64,000 nt of DNA from Pseudomonadaceae bacterium (lineage in GTDB: Bacteria > Pseudomonadota > Gammaproteobacteria > Pseudomonadales > Azotimanducaceae): NCBI GenBank assembly GCA_024743175.1, contig JANSXA010000004.1, forward strand, positions 248,001-312,000. The letters are read 5' to 3'. The notes beneath the pieces are model-generated. The model did not search any database, was not told where the DNA came from, and worked only from the letters and a program-made list of their open reading frames with translations. Of the stretch, positions 15,534 through 24,089 are shown piece after piece; position 1 is the first letter of the stretch, and each line of letters starts with the position of its first letter. The position numbers and the translations under genes are program-made.

Positions 15534-17239
15534 GCAACACCACCGCGCACCAGCTTGCCTGGCAGGGCGCCGGTGTGTTCATTGTCTTTGAAAATTGGCT
15601 GGCCGCGTTTGATGATGTGCCGGTAGCCGTCGACTTTCTGTACCAGGCGCTTACCGCCAGTAGGCAGATCGTGAATGGCTTCAGGTCGATGCAGATTTAG
15701 CGCTTCAAAATCAATGATGTTGATGTCTGCCAGAAAACCTTCCTGCAGTAGTCCGCGATCGAACATGCCGTAGGCTTCTGCGGTATCCCGGCTCAGCTTG
15801 CGCACCAGGAACTCCAGATCAAACTGCTCACCTTTCTTTCGATCCCGGGCCCAGTGGCTGAGAATAAAGCTGGGCATACCAGCGTCTGCGATAACACCGC
15901 AATGCGCACCACCGTCAGACAGGCCGAACAATACGTTGGGGTGACTCATGGACACTTTGAAGAAATCGAAGCTGTAGGTCTGATAACCGCCCAGAGGCTG
16001 ATAAAACAGCTCTTTGCCGTTGTTGTCCACCAGCAGGTCGTACATCACCTCAAAAGCATCTCGGCCCTGCGCCTCAGCTATTCCAGCCACCGAAGCTTCT
16101 TTATTCGGTTCGTAATCGGGTTTGTCACCCAGAGGAAATACCTGCCACATCAGATCCCGCAGGGAGCCCGACAATGGCATGGGGCGATCGCCATCAACTT
16201 CGCTGATAAGTTTCGCTTTCAAATCAGGATCAGACATTGCCGTAACGAGATCAGGTAATGACAACTCGGTCAGAGTGCTCTGGAACGTGGGCGTGGTGGC
16301 AAAGATGTGGAAGTTGGACTGCAGACCATGCAGTACACCGGTGGGTCGGCCTGCTATTTGTGGCCGTACTTCCAGCCCCTGCACGCGAGCAGACTCTGCG
16401 ATGTTGTACATCTTATTGCCTTCAAACGCGGCAGCAGATGTGGCTACCAGGGTGACCGGGCGACCGGTCTGTTCAGCAAAACTCTGTATCCAGGACCATT
16501 CGTCGTCGTCGCCAAGGTGGTCGGAAACCAGTTCAAAAATACCGTGGTCCAGGCCTTTCATGGACAGGCCAAGGGCCAGCATTTCGTCGCTACCGGCAAA
16601 CGTACCCGGCACATGAACGCCGTGTTTGTCTTTGTGTAACCAGGTTCTGGAGCTGGAAAAGCCTAATGCGCCGGCTTCCATGCCCTCACGGACCAGGGCC
16701 TGCATCTGTGCCAGTTCGTCATCAGTGGGTAAATCTTCCTGGGTATTGCAGCGCTCACCCATGACGTAGGCACGGATCGCGCCGTGTGGGACCTGCGTGG
16801 CCACATCAATGGTGCGGGCTTTGGTCTCCAGCGCGTCCAGATATTCGGGAAAAGATTCCCACTGCCAGTCGATACCTTCAGCCAACGCGGCGCCGGGAAT
16901 GTCTTCAACCCCTTCCATGAGTTCAATCAGAAAGTTGTGGTCACCGGGTTTAACGGGCGCAAAACCCACGCCGCAGTTGCCCATTACGACGGTGGTCACA
17001 CCGTGCCAGCTGGAGGGGGCAAGAATAGGATCCCAGGTGGCCTGGCCGTCGTAGTGCGTATGCACATCCACCCATCCCGGTGTAACAACCATGCCGGTGG
17101 CGTCAATTTCTTTTTTAGCGCTGCCTTCAACGTTGCCGACAGCGACAATTTTCTCGCCGTCGATGGCGATATCGCCGACAAATCGAGTGTTACCGGAGCC
17201 GTCTACTATGGTGCCGCTGCGAATAATCAGATCGTGCAT
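15530..17239 (-). CDS. D-aminoacylase / N-acyl-D-amino-acid deacylase-type amidohydrolase
   Basis: A 569-residue metal-dependent amidohydrolase. It starts with the family's [11 protein letters not shown] strand. Metal ligands H60 and H62 are in [10 protein letters not shown], with C89 in [10 protein letters not shown], the cysteine used with zinc in D-aminoacylases; a late S-D-G-G-A-H block supplies the catalytic Asp. Relatives hydrolyse N-acyl-D-amino acids or dihydropyrimidine-like rings, and the exact substrate is open. No signal peptide, so cytosolic. Cell-wall or D-amino-acid recycling is a reasonable guess. Confidence 0.88.
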   Translation of the reverse strand: MHDLIIRSGTIVDGSGNTRFVGDIAIDGEKIVAVGNVEGSAKKEIDATGMVVTPGWVDVHTHYDGQATWDPILAPSSWHGVTTVVMGNCGVGFAPVKPGDHNFLIELMEGVEDIPGAALAEGIDWQWESFPEYLDALETKARTIDVATQVPHGAIRAYVMGERCNTQEDLPTDDELAQMQALVREGMEAGALGFSSSRTWLHKDKHGVHVPGTFAGSDEMLALGLSMKGLDHGIFELVSDHLGDDDEWSWIQSFAEQTGRPVTLVATSAAAFEGNKMYNIAESARVQGLEVRPQIAGRPTGVLHGLQSNFHIFATTPTFQSTLTELSLPDLVTAMSDPDLKAKLISEVDGDRPMPLSGSLRDLMWQVFPLGDKPDYEPNKEASVAGIAEAQGRDAFEVMYDLLVDNNGKELFYQPLGGYQTYSFDFFKVSMSHPNVLFGLSDGGAHCGVIADAGMPSFILSHWARDRKKGEQFDLEFLVRKLSRDTAEAYGMFDRGLLQEGFLADINIIDFEALNLHRPEAIHDLPTGGKRLVQKVDGYRHIIKRGQPIFKDNEHTGALPGKLVRGGVA

Positions 17240-17333
17240 GTTCTTCCCCTGTGAATTCAGTGCCTGAGATTAGCCGACCTGTTTCAGTTGCACAATGGAT
17301 GTAGTTGAATATCGCGACCTCTTCCTGCCCGGG

Positions 17334-18290
17334 TCAGACAAAGCGCATCGAAACCAGATCCTTTAGAGCAACATGCCCCAGCAGCAGTCGGTTTGCGTCA
17401 ATAACGGGGATTTCACCAATGCGTTTTTCTTCAAAAACATGTACAGCTTCTGTGGCTAAGGCATCCTTCGATATAGCAAAGCCACCTGCTGTCATCAGTT
17501 CGCGTATCGGTTGGGTAAGCAGGTTGTCATCGCCGACGTGCCGTCTTAAATCGCCGTCGGTGAACACGCCTTCAAGGTGACCGTTGTCAGTGACAAAAAC
17601 GGCGCCGGCCTTATGCAGGGTGATTGCGTTTAATGCATCTTTTACTGTCAGGCCGCCATCAACCACGGCAGTGGATTCCAGCGGTTGCATCACCTCGGAC
17701 ACCCGCATCAGGCTTCGTCCCAGGGCACCGCCAGGGTGGAAACGGGCGTAGTCTTCACGACTGAACGCGCGTTCATTCATAACGGTCAGCGCCAGAGCGT
17801 CTCCCAGTGCCAGCATCACCGTTGTTGAGACGCTGGGTGCCATACCAATGGGACAGGCTTCTGTGGTATCGCCCATGTTAAGCACAGCGTCGGCTGTTTG
17901 CCCCAGCGGAGATGAAGGTTTGGATGTCACGGCAAAGATCTGACAACCAATGCGTTTTATCGCTGGGATGAGATTGACTATTTCGTCACTGGATCCGCTG
18001 TTGGACAGTACAAAAACCAGATCGTGAGGCTGAAGTCTGCCGATGTCACCGTGCAGGGCTTCACTGGGGTGCAGGGCAAAACTGGGCGTACCCGTGCTTG
18101 CCATGGTCGCGCTGATCTTCTGTCCAATCATCCACGGTTTACCAACCCCCGAAAAAACAACATTACCCGGGCAGTTCAGAATAGCCGTGACCGCTGCGTC
18201 GAAGCTTGCATCCAACAGATCTGAAAGTTGCCGGATGCCTTGTGCTTCCTGCTGCAGAACGCTGCGTCCGAAATCTCTTGTATTGCTCAT
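17334..18290 (-). CDS. kdsD: KdsD/KpsF-type sugar-phosphate isomerase (SIS plus two CBS domains)
   Basis: About 318 residues. The N-terminal SIS domain (about 25-175) carries G-V-G-K, H-P-S-E-A-L-H-G-D-I-G, N-S-G-S-S-D-E, T-E-A-C-P-I-G-M-A-P and H-P-G-G-A-L-G-R, covering the Lys, Glu, Glu and His used by arabinose-5-phosphate isomerase. Two CBS domains fill 200-318. Arabinose-5-phosphate is the precursor of Kdo in lipopolysaccharide. The usual G-K-S-G is G-K-P-W here, and no kdsC or lpt genes lie nearby, so a related ketose/aldose phosphate cannot be excluded. Start at 18290 or the ATG two codons upstream; an AAGAAG ribosome binding site serves either. Confidence 0.85.
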   Translation of the reverse strand: MSNTRDFGRSVLQQEAQGIRQLSDLLDASFDAAVTAILNCPGNVVFSGVGKPWMIGQKISATMASTGTPSFALHPSEALHGDIGRLQPHDLVFVLSNSGSSDEIVNLIPAIKRIGCQIFAVTSKPSSPLGQTADAVLNMGDTTEACPIGMAPSVSTTVMLALGDALALTVMNERAFSREDYARFHPGGALGRSLMRVSEVMQPLESTAVVDGGLTVKDALNAITLHKAGAVFVTDNGHLEGVFTDGDLRRHVGDDNLLTQPIRELMTAGGFAISKDALATEAVHVFEEKRIGEIPVIDANRLLLGHVALKDLVSMRFV

Positions 18291-18375
18291 GTGCATTTCA
18301 CTTCTTATTTGCAATGAACTTTACCGGTATGTGCTCGCGGCTGACAGTCCAATGCTTCATGATGGCGCCTTGAAC

Positions 18376-18392
18376 GCCTGTTTCGAACAGGC
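18376..18392. promoter_or_regulatory. 17-bp inverted repeat upstream of the hexosaminidase gene
   Basis: GCCTGTT (18376-18382), a 3-base centre and AACAGGC (18386-18392) form a perfect 7-bp-arm inverted repeat 20 bases before the TTG start of the GH20 gene. Its size and symmetry fit a repressor operator of the LacI/GntR type, or a small hairpin near the ribosome binding site. No regulator gene sits beside it. Operator function is inferred. Confidence 0.45.
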
Positions 18393-18411
18393 ATGGATCG
18401 GAGTTTAAGTT

Positions 18412-20382
18412 TTGAGTGGTTATGACAACAAAACGCTGCCGGCTATCCTGCCGCTGCCGGTTGCAGCGACTCAACTGGACAGTGGCTGCCCGTTAACCCG
18501 GACCACCCGGCTGAGTTTTGCCCGCATCGAAGATGCCCGCGTGTTGAGTTACGCAGAACAATTGCTCGGCGATTTGCCGCTCGGTGAGGTGGTGTTTGAT
18601 CTGGCCCAGGCTGGCGACACGCAGCCCGAACTGCATGTGGATGAATCTTATGATCTGCTGGTTGAAGAGCACGTGATCAGGATTACAGCCAACTCGTGCT
18701 GGGGTGCGCTACACGGCATCACGACATTGTGGCAATTGCAGCAGACGGGCGACTTAGAGCGCTGCGGCTGGCGCATCGAAGACGCGCCTCGATTCCCCTG
18801 GCGTGGTTTGCTTATTGATGTAGCGCGGCATTTTCTGTCAGTCGATCTACTGAGGTCTGTTATTGATGGTATGGCGCTGCTGAAGCTCAATGTGCTGCAT
18901 TTACACTTGAGCGACGATCAGGGCTTCCGCATGGCCTGCAATGCTTTTCCGGAACTGGCCAGCGAGCAGCACTACAGCCCGGCAGAACTGCAACAGCTTG
19001 TGCACTACGCAGCTGATCGCGGCATACGTGTTGTCCCTGAAATTGATGTGCCCGGGCACGTCAACAGCTGGCTCACCGCCCACCCTGAATGGGGTTTGAA
19101 TCCGGTTGAATCAACCACGCGATTTGGTGTGCACAAAGCCTGTCTGGACGTGACTAACGAATCAGTATATTCGGCCCTGGACTCCCTTTTTGATGAAGTT
19201 GTGCAGATTTTCCCTGATGCATATGTACACATTGGCGGGGATGAAGTGCACCCTGCCTGGTGGCGTGAAAGTGAACGTGTACAACAGTTTATCGAGCAGC
19301 ATCAGCTGGTAGATGAGCGCGGCCTGCAGGCATACTTCAATCGCCGCATGGTCGACATGCTGGCTGCAAAAAACAGAAAGGTGGTCGGCTGGGATGAAGT
19401 TCTGCATCCACAGATGCCGATGGTGCTGGTGCAGAACTGGCGCGGTGCAACCACGCGAGATCGAGCACTGGCTGGTGGTCAGGATTGTCTGATCTCAGCC
19501 GGTTACTACCTGGATCTGTTTTATCCCGCGGATCTCCACTATGGCTACGATCCCCAGGCCAGTCAGGCGCAGCTGATTGAATTCGAAAATGCGCTGGCTG
19601 AGGATATGCGCCTTGCGCATGTCAGCGAAGGTATTGGCTGGACGCACCAGTGGCGCGCGGAGATTATAGACATCGCCGAGCAACCGGAAGAGATTCGCGC
19701 TGCAGTTCTGGGTGGTGAAGCCTGTTTGTGGGCGGAGCTGGTCGACGAGCACACATTGCCCATGCGCCTGTGGTCGCGATTGCCTGCGGTAGCTGAACGT
19801 CTCTGGTCGGAGCGGGATGTTTGTGATGTCGAAGATTTTTATGACCGCTTGAGCGGGTTTTTGCAGCTGTCGGTATTAGGCCTTGAAGTTTTACTGCGTC
19901 GTCAGCTGACGTCGGTGGGCTTGTCATCTGCTCAAATTGACGTTGTGAAGATGCTGGAGCCGGTGAAGTGGTACGCACGTTTGTTGGGGGCACAGGCACT
20001 GCAGGCTCGGCTGATGGGTAAAGAAATGCCTCAGGCGCGCCCGTACGGTACGTTGTCATCGTTTGACAGAGTGGTGGATTATATTTCACCCGAAAGTCTG
20101 GTTGCTCGCGATCTCGCCGATTGCAATGAGGATGAATTGTCAGCACATCTGCAGTCCTGGCGGCAGGCTGCAAACCTGAAATGGCCTGAAGATGTAGCGC
20201 CGGTCATATCCCGTCTTGCAGAGGTGGCCAATTGCATGCAGAAATACCTTGAGGGGACTCTTTCCCGGCAACAACTCGAGCTGGATCTGCAGGACGCCTA
20301 TCAACCGCTCGGTGAATATATGCTTGCCCCGGTGCCCAGTCTGCTGGTCTGGCTGCAGCGTCAGAAAGAACAGGTGCTTTAA
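18412..20382 (+). CDS. beta-N-acetylhexosaminidase, glycoside hydrolase family 20
   Basis: A 656-residue GH20 enzyme that releases terminal GlcNAc or GalNAc by substrate-assisted catalysis. The N-terminal GH20b domain (about 20-125) leads into the barrel, with F-P-W-R-G-L-L-I-D-V-A-R-H-F (128-141), H-L-H-L-S-D-D-Q-G-F-R (163-173), P-E-I-D-V-P-G-H (209-216) and the catalytic D277-E278 pair in H-I-G-G-D-E-V-H. The long C-terminal region (~500-656) is helical. There is no signal peptide, so it should act in the cytoplasm on imported oligosaccharides. It uses a TTG start with GGAG about 8-9 bases upstream, and the kinase gene follows after 4 bases. Confidence 0.94.
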   Translation: MSGYDNKTLPAILPLPVAATQLDSGCPLTRTTRLSFARIEDARVLSYAEQLLGDLPLGEVVFDLAQAGDTQPELHVDESYDLLVEEHVIRITANSCWGALHGITTLWQLQQTGDLERCGWRIEDAPRFPWRGLLIDVARHFLSVDLLRSVIDGMALLKLNVLHLHLSDDQGFRMACNAFPELASEQHYSPAELQQLVHYAADRGIRVVPEIDVPGHVNSWLTAHPEWGLNPVESTTRFGVHKACLDVTNESVYSALDSLFDEVVQIFPDAYVHIGGDEVHPAWWRESERVQQFIEQHQLVDERGLQAYFNRRMVDMLAAKNRKVVGWDEVLHPQMPMVLVQNWRGATTRDRALAGGQDCLISAGYYLDLFYPADLHYGYDPQASQAQLIEFENALAEDMRLAHVSEGIGWTHQWRAEIIDIAEQPEEIRAAVLGGEACLWAELVDEHTLPMRLWSRLPAVAERLWSERDVCDVEDFYDRLSGFLQLSVLGLEVLLRRQLTSVGLSSAQIDVVKMLEPVKWYARLLGAQALQARLMGKEMPQARPYGTLSSFDRVVDYISPESLVARDLADCNEDELSAHLQSWRQAANLKWPEDVAPVISRLAEVANCMQKYLEGTLSRQQLELDLQDAYQPLGEYMLAPVPSLLVWLQRQKEQVL

Positions 20383-20386
20383 CGGC

Positions 20387-21364
20387 ATGATCAGTGATAT
20401 TGCGCGACTCTGGTTTGACGATGTGCAGCTTGAACCTCTGGGTTCCGGACATATCCACGACACTTATCTGGTGACGGCTGCTGGTTCTCGCTATGTGTTG
20501 CAGAAAATCAGCCAGAGTGTTTTTCATGATCCGGAATTAGTCATGTCGCAGACGCGGCGCGTTCTCGATCTCTGGTCCCAGCAGAATACCTATGTGGTTC
20601 CGGAGCTGGTTGATAATTCTGCAGGTCTGGACGGCTGTTGGGTGGATGGCGAGTACTACCGGATGTGGCGCTATATCGAACAGACGAGGGTCCTCAATCC
20701 AATCGAAAACACTGCACAGGCGCATGCGGCAGGCGCTGCCTTCGGCGCGTTTCAGGCGCAGCTGGGGCAGCTGCCGGAACCCCACCTCACGCCTGCCATT
20801 TCTGGTTTTCTGCAGCTCGATCATTACCTGGAACGCTATGACGAGGTTGCCGCAGAAGCGCCACGCCATCTGCAGGCGGTGGTGGATCGACATCGTGATC
20901 TGTATGCGGACCTTCTGATAACTAACACAACGATTCACGGCGACTGCAAAGTCAATAATCTTCTGTTTGATGAGCAGGGCGAGTCTGTCGTCGCGATGAT
21001 TGATTTTGACACCGCGATGTTTGGCCACTGGGCCTGGGACTTCGGCGACCTGGTGCGATCAGTATGCTTCTCCGCGAAGCGCACCTCGCCGGAATTTTTC
21101 ACCGCATGCCTGCAGGGTTTTGCACCGCATCAGCCGCTGACTACGGCAGCAACAGCCGCCGCCGCACCGTGTTATGTCACGCTGATGCTGGGCGTTCGGT
21201 TTCTAACCGATCATCTCTGCGGTGATACTTATTTTAAAGTGGATCGGCCTGGCGAAAACCTGCAGCGGGCACAGGAGCAGTTTGATCTGTTTGCGGCGTT
21301 CAAACGCCAGGGCAAAAACTGGCGCTCGCTTGCGCAAGAGACGCTGGCCCAGACTGCCAGCTAA
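20387..21364 (+). CDS. aminoglycoside-phosphotransferase-fold kinase, N-acetylhexosamine kinase-like
   Basis: A 325-residue kinase of the APH/choline-kinase fold. Catalytic loop I-H-G-D-C-K-V-N-N-L-L-F gives H184, D186 and N191; the metal-binding Asp is D206 in M-I-D-F-D-T-A. The opening G-S-G-H-I-H-D-T-Y and this catalytic loop resemble the anomeric N-acetylhexosamine 1-kinase NahK. It starts 4 bases after the GH20 stop, so it probably phosphorylates the sugar the hexosaminidase releases. A longer frame exists upstream inside GH20, but this ATG fits the operon. No epimerase or nucleotidyltransferase for GlcNAc-1-P use is visible here. Confidence 0.84.
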   Translation: MISDIARLWFDDVQLEPLGSGHIHDTYLVTAAGSRYVLQKISQSVFHDPELVMSQTRRVLDLWSQQNTYVVPELVDNSAGLDGCWVDGEYYRMWRYIEQTRVLNPIENTAQAHAAGAAFGAFQAQLGQLPEPHLTPAISGFLQLDHYLERYDEVAAEAPRHLQAVVDRHRDLYADLLITNTTIHGDCKVNNLLFDEQGESVVAMIDFDTAMFGHWAWDFGDLVRSVCFSAKRTSPEFFTACLQGFAPHQPLTTAATAAAAPCYVTLMLGVRFLTDHLCGDTYFKVDRPGENLQRAQEQFDLFAAFKRQGKNWRSLAQETLAQTAS

Positions 21365-21615
21365 GGTAGCACCAGCGAGACGACGCCGATCATGATCAAA
21401 ACAAATACAACGGTGAAGCCAATGCCCATGAAAATGAACTGGCTGGGTTTACCTTTGCTGAAGTCGCGTTTGCGATTTTTGCTTGATTGAACACCGAAAG
21501 CTGCGGCAAGTGTGCTGCCAAGCACCTGCCAGAAAGTCAGGGATCCATCGTCCTGTTCAGAACTGCTCGCGTCAGAGTCGGGTTTGGATGAGTCTGCATT
21601 GGTTGTATCTGTCAT
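21361..21615 (-). CDS. DUF2970-family small membrane protein
   Basis: About 84 residues (start at 21615; an in-frame ATG at 21624 is possible). The first ~28 residues are hydrophilic and rich in Ser and Asp. The DUF2970 signature follows: F-W-Q-V-L-G-S-T-L-A-A-A-F-G-V-Q-S, a basic segment, then one transmembrane helix (about 58-82) at the C-terminus. The family is nearly restricted to beta- and gammaproteobacteria and has no known role. The gene overlaps the convergent kinase by 4 bases and lies 16 bases downstream of the PhyH gene. Confidence 0.83.
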   Translation of the reverse strand: MTDTTNADSSKPDSDASSSEQDDGSLTFWQVLGSTLAAAFGVQSSKNRKRDFSKGKPSQFIFMGIGFTVVFVLIMIGVVSLVLP

Positions 21616-21631
21616 GGCGCGCATTGTCCGC

Positions 21632-22558
21632 TTATGTGTACTCGTTTTCTATACGGGTAACCCAGTAATCGGCGTCAAAGTTGTCATCCCCGCTGATATA
21701 CCGCCAGAAACGCACACGATTGATAAACTCCAGGCGTCCTGTATCTGCTTCAAACCAGGGCTCCGGCTGGGTCAGAATCGCAGCCAGGGTGGTTGGATCC
21801 TGCATTGGATCAGTCCAGAAGATGGGACGCTTTTTATCCTTTGCACCTTCTGCTTCGATATCCCATAAGCGCAGCTGCCGTTGCGTCGGGCAGAGGCGTA
21901 TTTTGAACATGTACCGTAACTGCTCCGAGCGGTTCAACCCGCCACCGTGCCACATGCCCATGTGGAAGAACATGACGGTACCCGCGGGACACACGGTGTG
22001 TTGCTGTCCCGCGATATTCTGATAACGGGCAATGGCTGCTTCTGAAACAATTCGGAAGTGTGTGCCGGGGATAAATCGCGTGCCACCCATCTCCAGAGTG
22101 ACCTCGTGGGGGAAGTAGAACATCTGCACATCAAAAGCCTGGCGAGGATCGATGGTGGAGTCCTGGTGAGTGGGCTGAGATTTTAACGCGGGTTTGTCCG
22201 CGGGTGTGTAACTCGGCGGAAAGGTGATGTGCAGGAAGTGATGGTCGACTACGCTGCCAGATCCCACCAGGCTTTCTATGGCGCCGGCGATTTCCGGTAC
22301 GTCGAGGATGTTAGCCAGCGCGCTGCCTTGCGGATAAGCCTGAGAAAGCGGTGTGCCCGGGTCCACCAGGGGCACAACGCTGCTGCGCATAATGTTGCCA
22401 TAATGGCCCATGATGCTGTCAGGCTGGTCAGATGCGTCACCGATGTCGTCGAGGAACTGCTGGTTGAGTGCTTCGGGGACCGCTGCATCAAAGCGCAGGA
22501 ATCCTCGCGCGGCAAATTGTGCCATCTGTGTCGAGTTGAGTCGGGTGAGATTACTCAT
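21632..22558 (-). CDS. phytanoyl-CoA dioxygenase (PhyH)-family protein 1
   Basis: About 308 residues of the PhyH branch of Fe(II)/2-oxoglutarate oxygenases. The iron-binding H-x-D is in T-H-Q-D-S-T (about 135-140), and the distal His is probably in F-H-M-G-M-W-H-G-G-G, followed by the R-Y-M-F-K-I-R stretch for 2-oxoglutarate. The G-G-T-R-F-I-P-G-T-H block is typical of halogenase/hydroxylase-like PhyH members. The ATG at 22558 fits a GGAGG ribosome binding site better than the ATG at 22570, which abuts it. It overlaps the small gene upstream by 8 bases. Substrate unknown. Confidence 0.87.
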   Translation of the reverse strand: MSNLTRLNSTQMAQFAARGFLRFDAAVPEALNQQFLDDIGDASDQPDSIMGHYGNIMRSSVVPLVDPGTPLSQAYPQGSALANILDVPEIAGAIESLVGSGSVVDHHFLHITFPPSYTPADKPALKSQPTHQDSTIDPRQAFDVQMFYFPHEVTLEMGGTRFIPGTHFRIVSEAAIARYQNIAGQQHTVCPAGTVMFFHMGMWHGGGLNRSEQLRYMFKIRLCPTQRQLRLWDIEAEGAKDKKRPIFWTDPMQDPTTLAAILTQPEPWFEADTGRLEFINRVRFWRYISGDDNFDADYWVTRIENEYT

Positions 22559-22865
22559 GGTCTGGTGCATCCTCCAAAGCGACTAATTTTTCGAAGAAAA
22601 ACTCATATTTCAGATAGCTGGTGCGGAATTCATCTCCTGGCGCGTGCGGGTTGAGCTGGCTGGCCTGGAACAGTCGCCAGCCTTGTTCCAGTGCGTGCAA
22701 GCCTGTTTTGTAAGGTGGTTCTTCGCTGTCACCCGCCATGTTGATAGTGCGGCCAGTGCCATCATAATGGCTCCAGCCAATGACACCGCTGTCGAGGTTT
22801 GAACTCTGCAGGTATAAAATCAACACTTGTTGACGCAATGTTTTATTTTGCACGGGGCTGGTCAC
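22551..22865 (-). CDS. small protein of unknown function, coupled to PhyH
   Basis: Not recognised. The 104 residues have no signal or membrane segment. It contains W-S-H-Y-D-G-T-G-R-T-I-N-M-A-G-D-S-E-E-P-P-Y-K-T-G-L-H-A-L-E-Q-G-W-R-L-F-Q, then a helix with K-Y-E-F-F-F-E-K-L. Its end overlaps the start of the PhyH gene, so the two are probably translated together and related in function. Codon use matches the surrounding genes, which supports a real coding region. Confidence 0.65.
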   Translation of the reverse strand: MTSPVQNKTLRQQVLILYLQSSNLDSGVIGWSHYDGTGRTINMAGDSEEPPYKTGLHALEQGWRLFQASQLNPHAPGDEFRTSYLKYEFFFEKLVALEDAPDHE

Positions 22866-22893
22866 TACTGGCTCCAGATATTAGGCTTTATCG

Positions 22894-23682
22894 ATGCAAA
22901 TACACCCGCTGAACAAAGAGTTTCGCTGGCAGCAGCCACCTGCACCGTATGAACTCATTTCCCATGAGCAGGCAATAGCATATCGTGAAATGGGCGGATT
23001 TGTGTTGGAAAATTGTTTTGCACAGGACGAGCTCAATTCTCTGCTGGCTGAGCTTGATCCCATTGAGGCTGAGGTCAACAGGCGCCTGGCAGATATGCCT
23101 GCGGATCAGCCAACCATCGCCCGTGAAGATGAAATTGTTTTTTCCGCCCATGTCGTACTGTCCAGTGAAGCGGCAAAGGCTTTTGCCCGCCATCCGGTTT
23201 TTCAGGCGCTGGTGCGCGACCTTATTGGTCCCGAAGTGCGCCTCTATTGGGATCAGTTAGTCTATAAGCGTCCGGGCACCGCAGATGAGTTTCCCTGGCA
23301 TCAGGACAACGGTTATACGTTTGTTGCTCCTCAACAGTATTTAACCTGCTGGGTCGCACTTACCGATGCCACCCTTGATAACGGCTGCCCCTGGATTGCA
23401 CCCGGAATACATAAGAGGGGCACGCTGCAACATCACTGGACACGTCTGGGGTTTAACTGTTTGGATGAGCCACCGGCTGATGCGGTTGCTTTGCCTGTTA
23501 AGGCGGGCAGTGTCGCCGTGTTTTCCAGTCTCACTCCGCATCGCACTGGACCGAATCTCACCACAGACGTGCGTAAAGCCTACATCCTGCAGTATGCACC
23601 GGACGGTGCAGTGATCCATCCGCGCGGTGCGGATGCAGTGACCGCGGATGACCCTGATCGTCAGTTTCTGGTCACCACATGA
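22894..23682 (+). CDS. phytanoyl-CoA dioxygenase (PhyH)-family protein 2
   Basis: A 262-residue Fe(II)/2-oxoglutarate oxygenase. The H-x-D motif is in F-P-W-H-Q-D-N-G-Y-T (about 132-141), the second His is in S-S-L-T-P-H-R-T-G-P-N, and the Arg of D-V-R-K-A-Y-I-L-Q-Y binds 2-oxoglutarate. It resembles ectoine-hydroxylase-like and small-molecule hydroxylating PhyH proteins. It is divergent from, and clearly different in sequence to, the PhyH protein at 21632. A 4-base ATGA overlap joins it to the TonB-C lipoprotein gene. Confidence 0.9.
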   Translation: MQIHPLNKEFRWQQPPAPYELISHEQAIAYREMGGFVLENCFAQDELNSLLAELDPIEAEVNRRLADMPADQPTIAREDEIVFSAHVVLSSEAAKAFARHPVFQALVRDLIGPEVRLYWDQLVYKRPGTADEFPWHQDNGYTFVAPQQYLTCWVALTDATLDNGCPWIAPGIHKRGTLQHHWTRLGFNCLDEPPADAVALPVKAGSVAVFSSLTPHRTGPNLTTDVRKAYILQYAPDGAVIHPRGADAVTADDPDRQFLVTT

Positions 23683-24038
23683 ATAATCGCCTCATCGCAG
23701 TGGTCAGCCTGCTGGTAATTCTGAGTGGCTGTGTTGGAGACCAGCGGCCGTTGCAGCTGGTTTCTGGTGCCGGCCCGGTTTACCCCGCCCAGGCCAAAGC
23801 GCAGGGGCTGCAGGGTGATGTTGTGGTTCGCTATAACGTAACCGCGCAAGGCGTGGTAGTCGACGCTGAGGTGGTCAGCAGCAACCCACCAGGTATTTTT
23901 GATGACGCGGCCCTAGAAGCAGTCAACAGCTGGCGATTTAACGCACTGGTTATTGATGGTGTCGCCCAGCCCAGCACCGGGCGGCAGAGTACCGTGAGCT
24001 TCAGGTTAGATGGTGCGGATAGATACGACGACTACTAG
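23679..24038 (+). CDS. TonB C-terminal-domain lipoprotein
   Basis: A 119-residue protein with a short signal peptide and lipobox (L-S-G-C, Cys near residue 14). The rest is a TonB-type C-terminal domain: Y-P-A-Q-A-K-A-Q-G-L-Q-G-D-V-V-V-R-Y-N-V, then A-A-L-E-A-V-N-S-W-R-F. It lacks the inner-membrane anchor helix and the Pro-rich spacer of true TonB, so it is not an energy transducer for receptors in the usual way. Stand-alone copies are common and their role is unclear. It starts inside the stop of the PhyH gene. Confidence 0.85.
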   Translation: MNNRLIAVVSLLVILSGCVGDQRPLQLVSGAGPVYPAQAKAQGLQGDVVVRYNVTAQGVVVDAEVVSSNPPGIFDDAALEAVNSWRFNALVIDGVAQPSTGRQSTVSFRLDGADRYDDY

Positions 24039-24089
24039 CGAGCCTGATGGTATCGCGATGGCTCTTTTCCCCTAAAGGTAGATGTAAAA

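Noticed and set aside
19664-20173. 169-codon minus-strand frame in the hexosaminidase gene
   Set aside because: Low-complexity Pro/Thr-rich translation opposite a well-supported GH20 gene.
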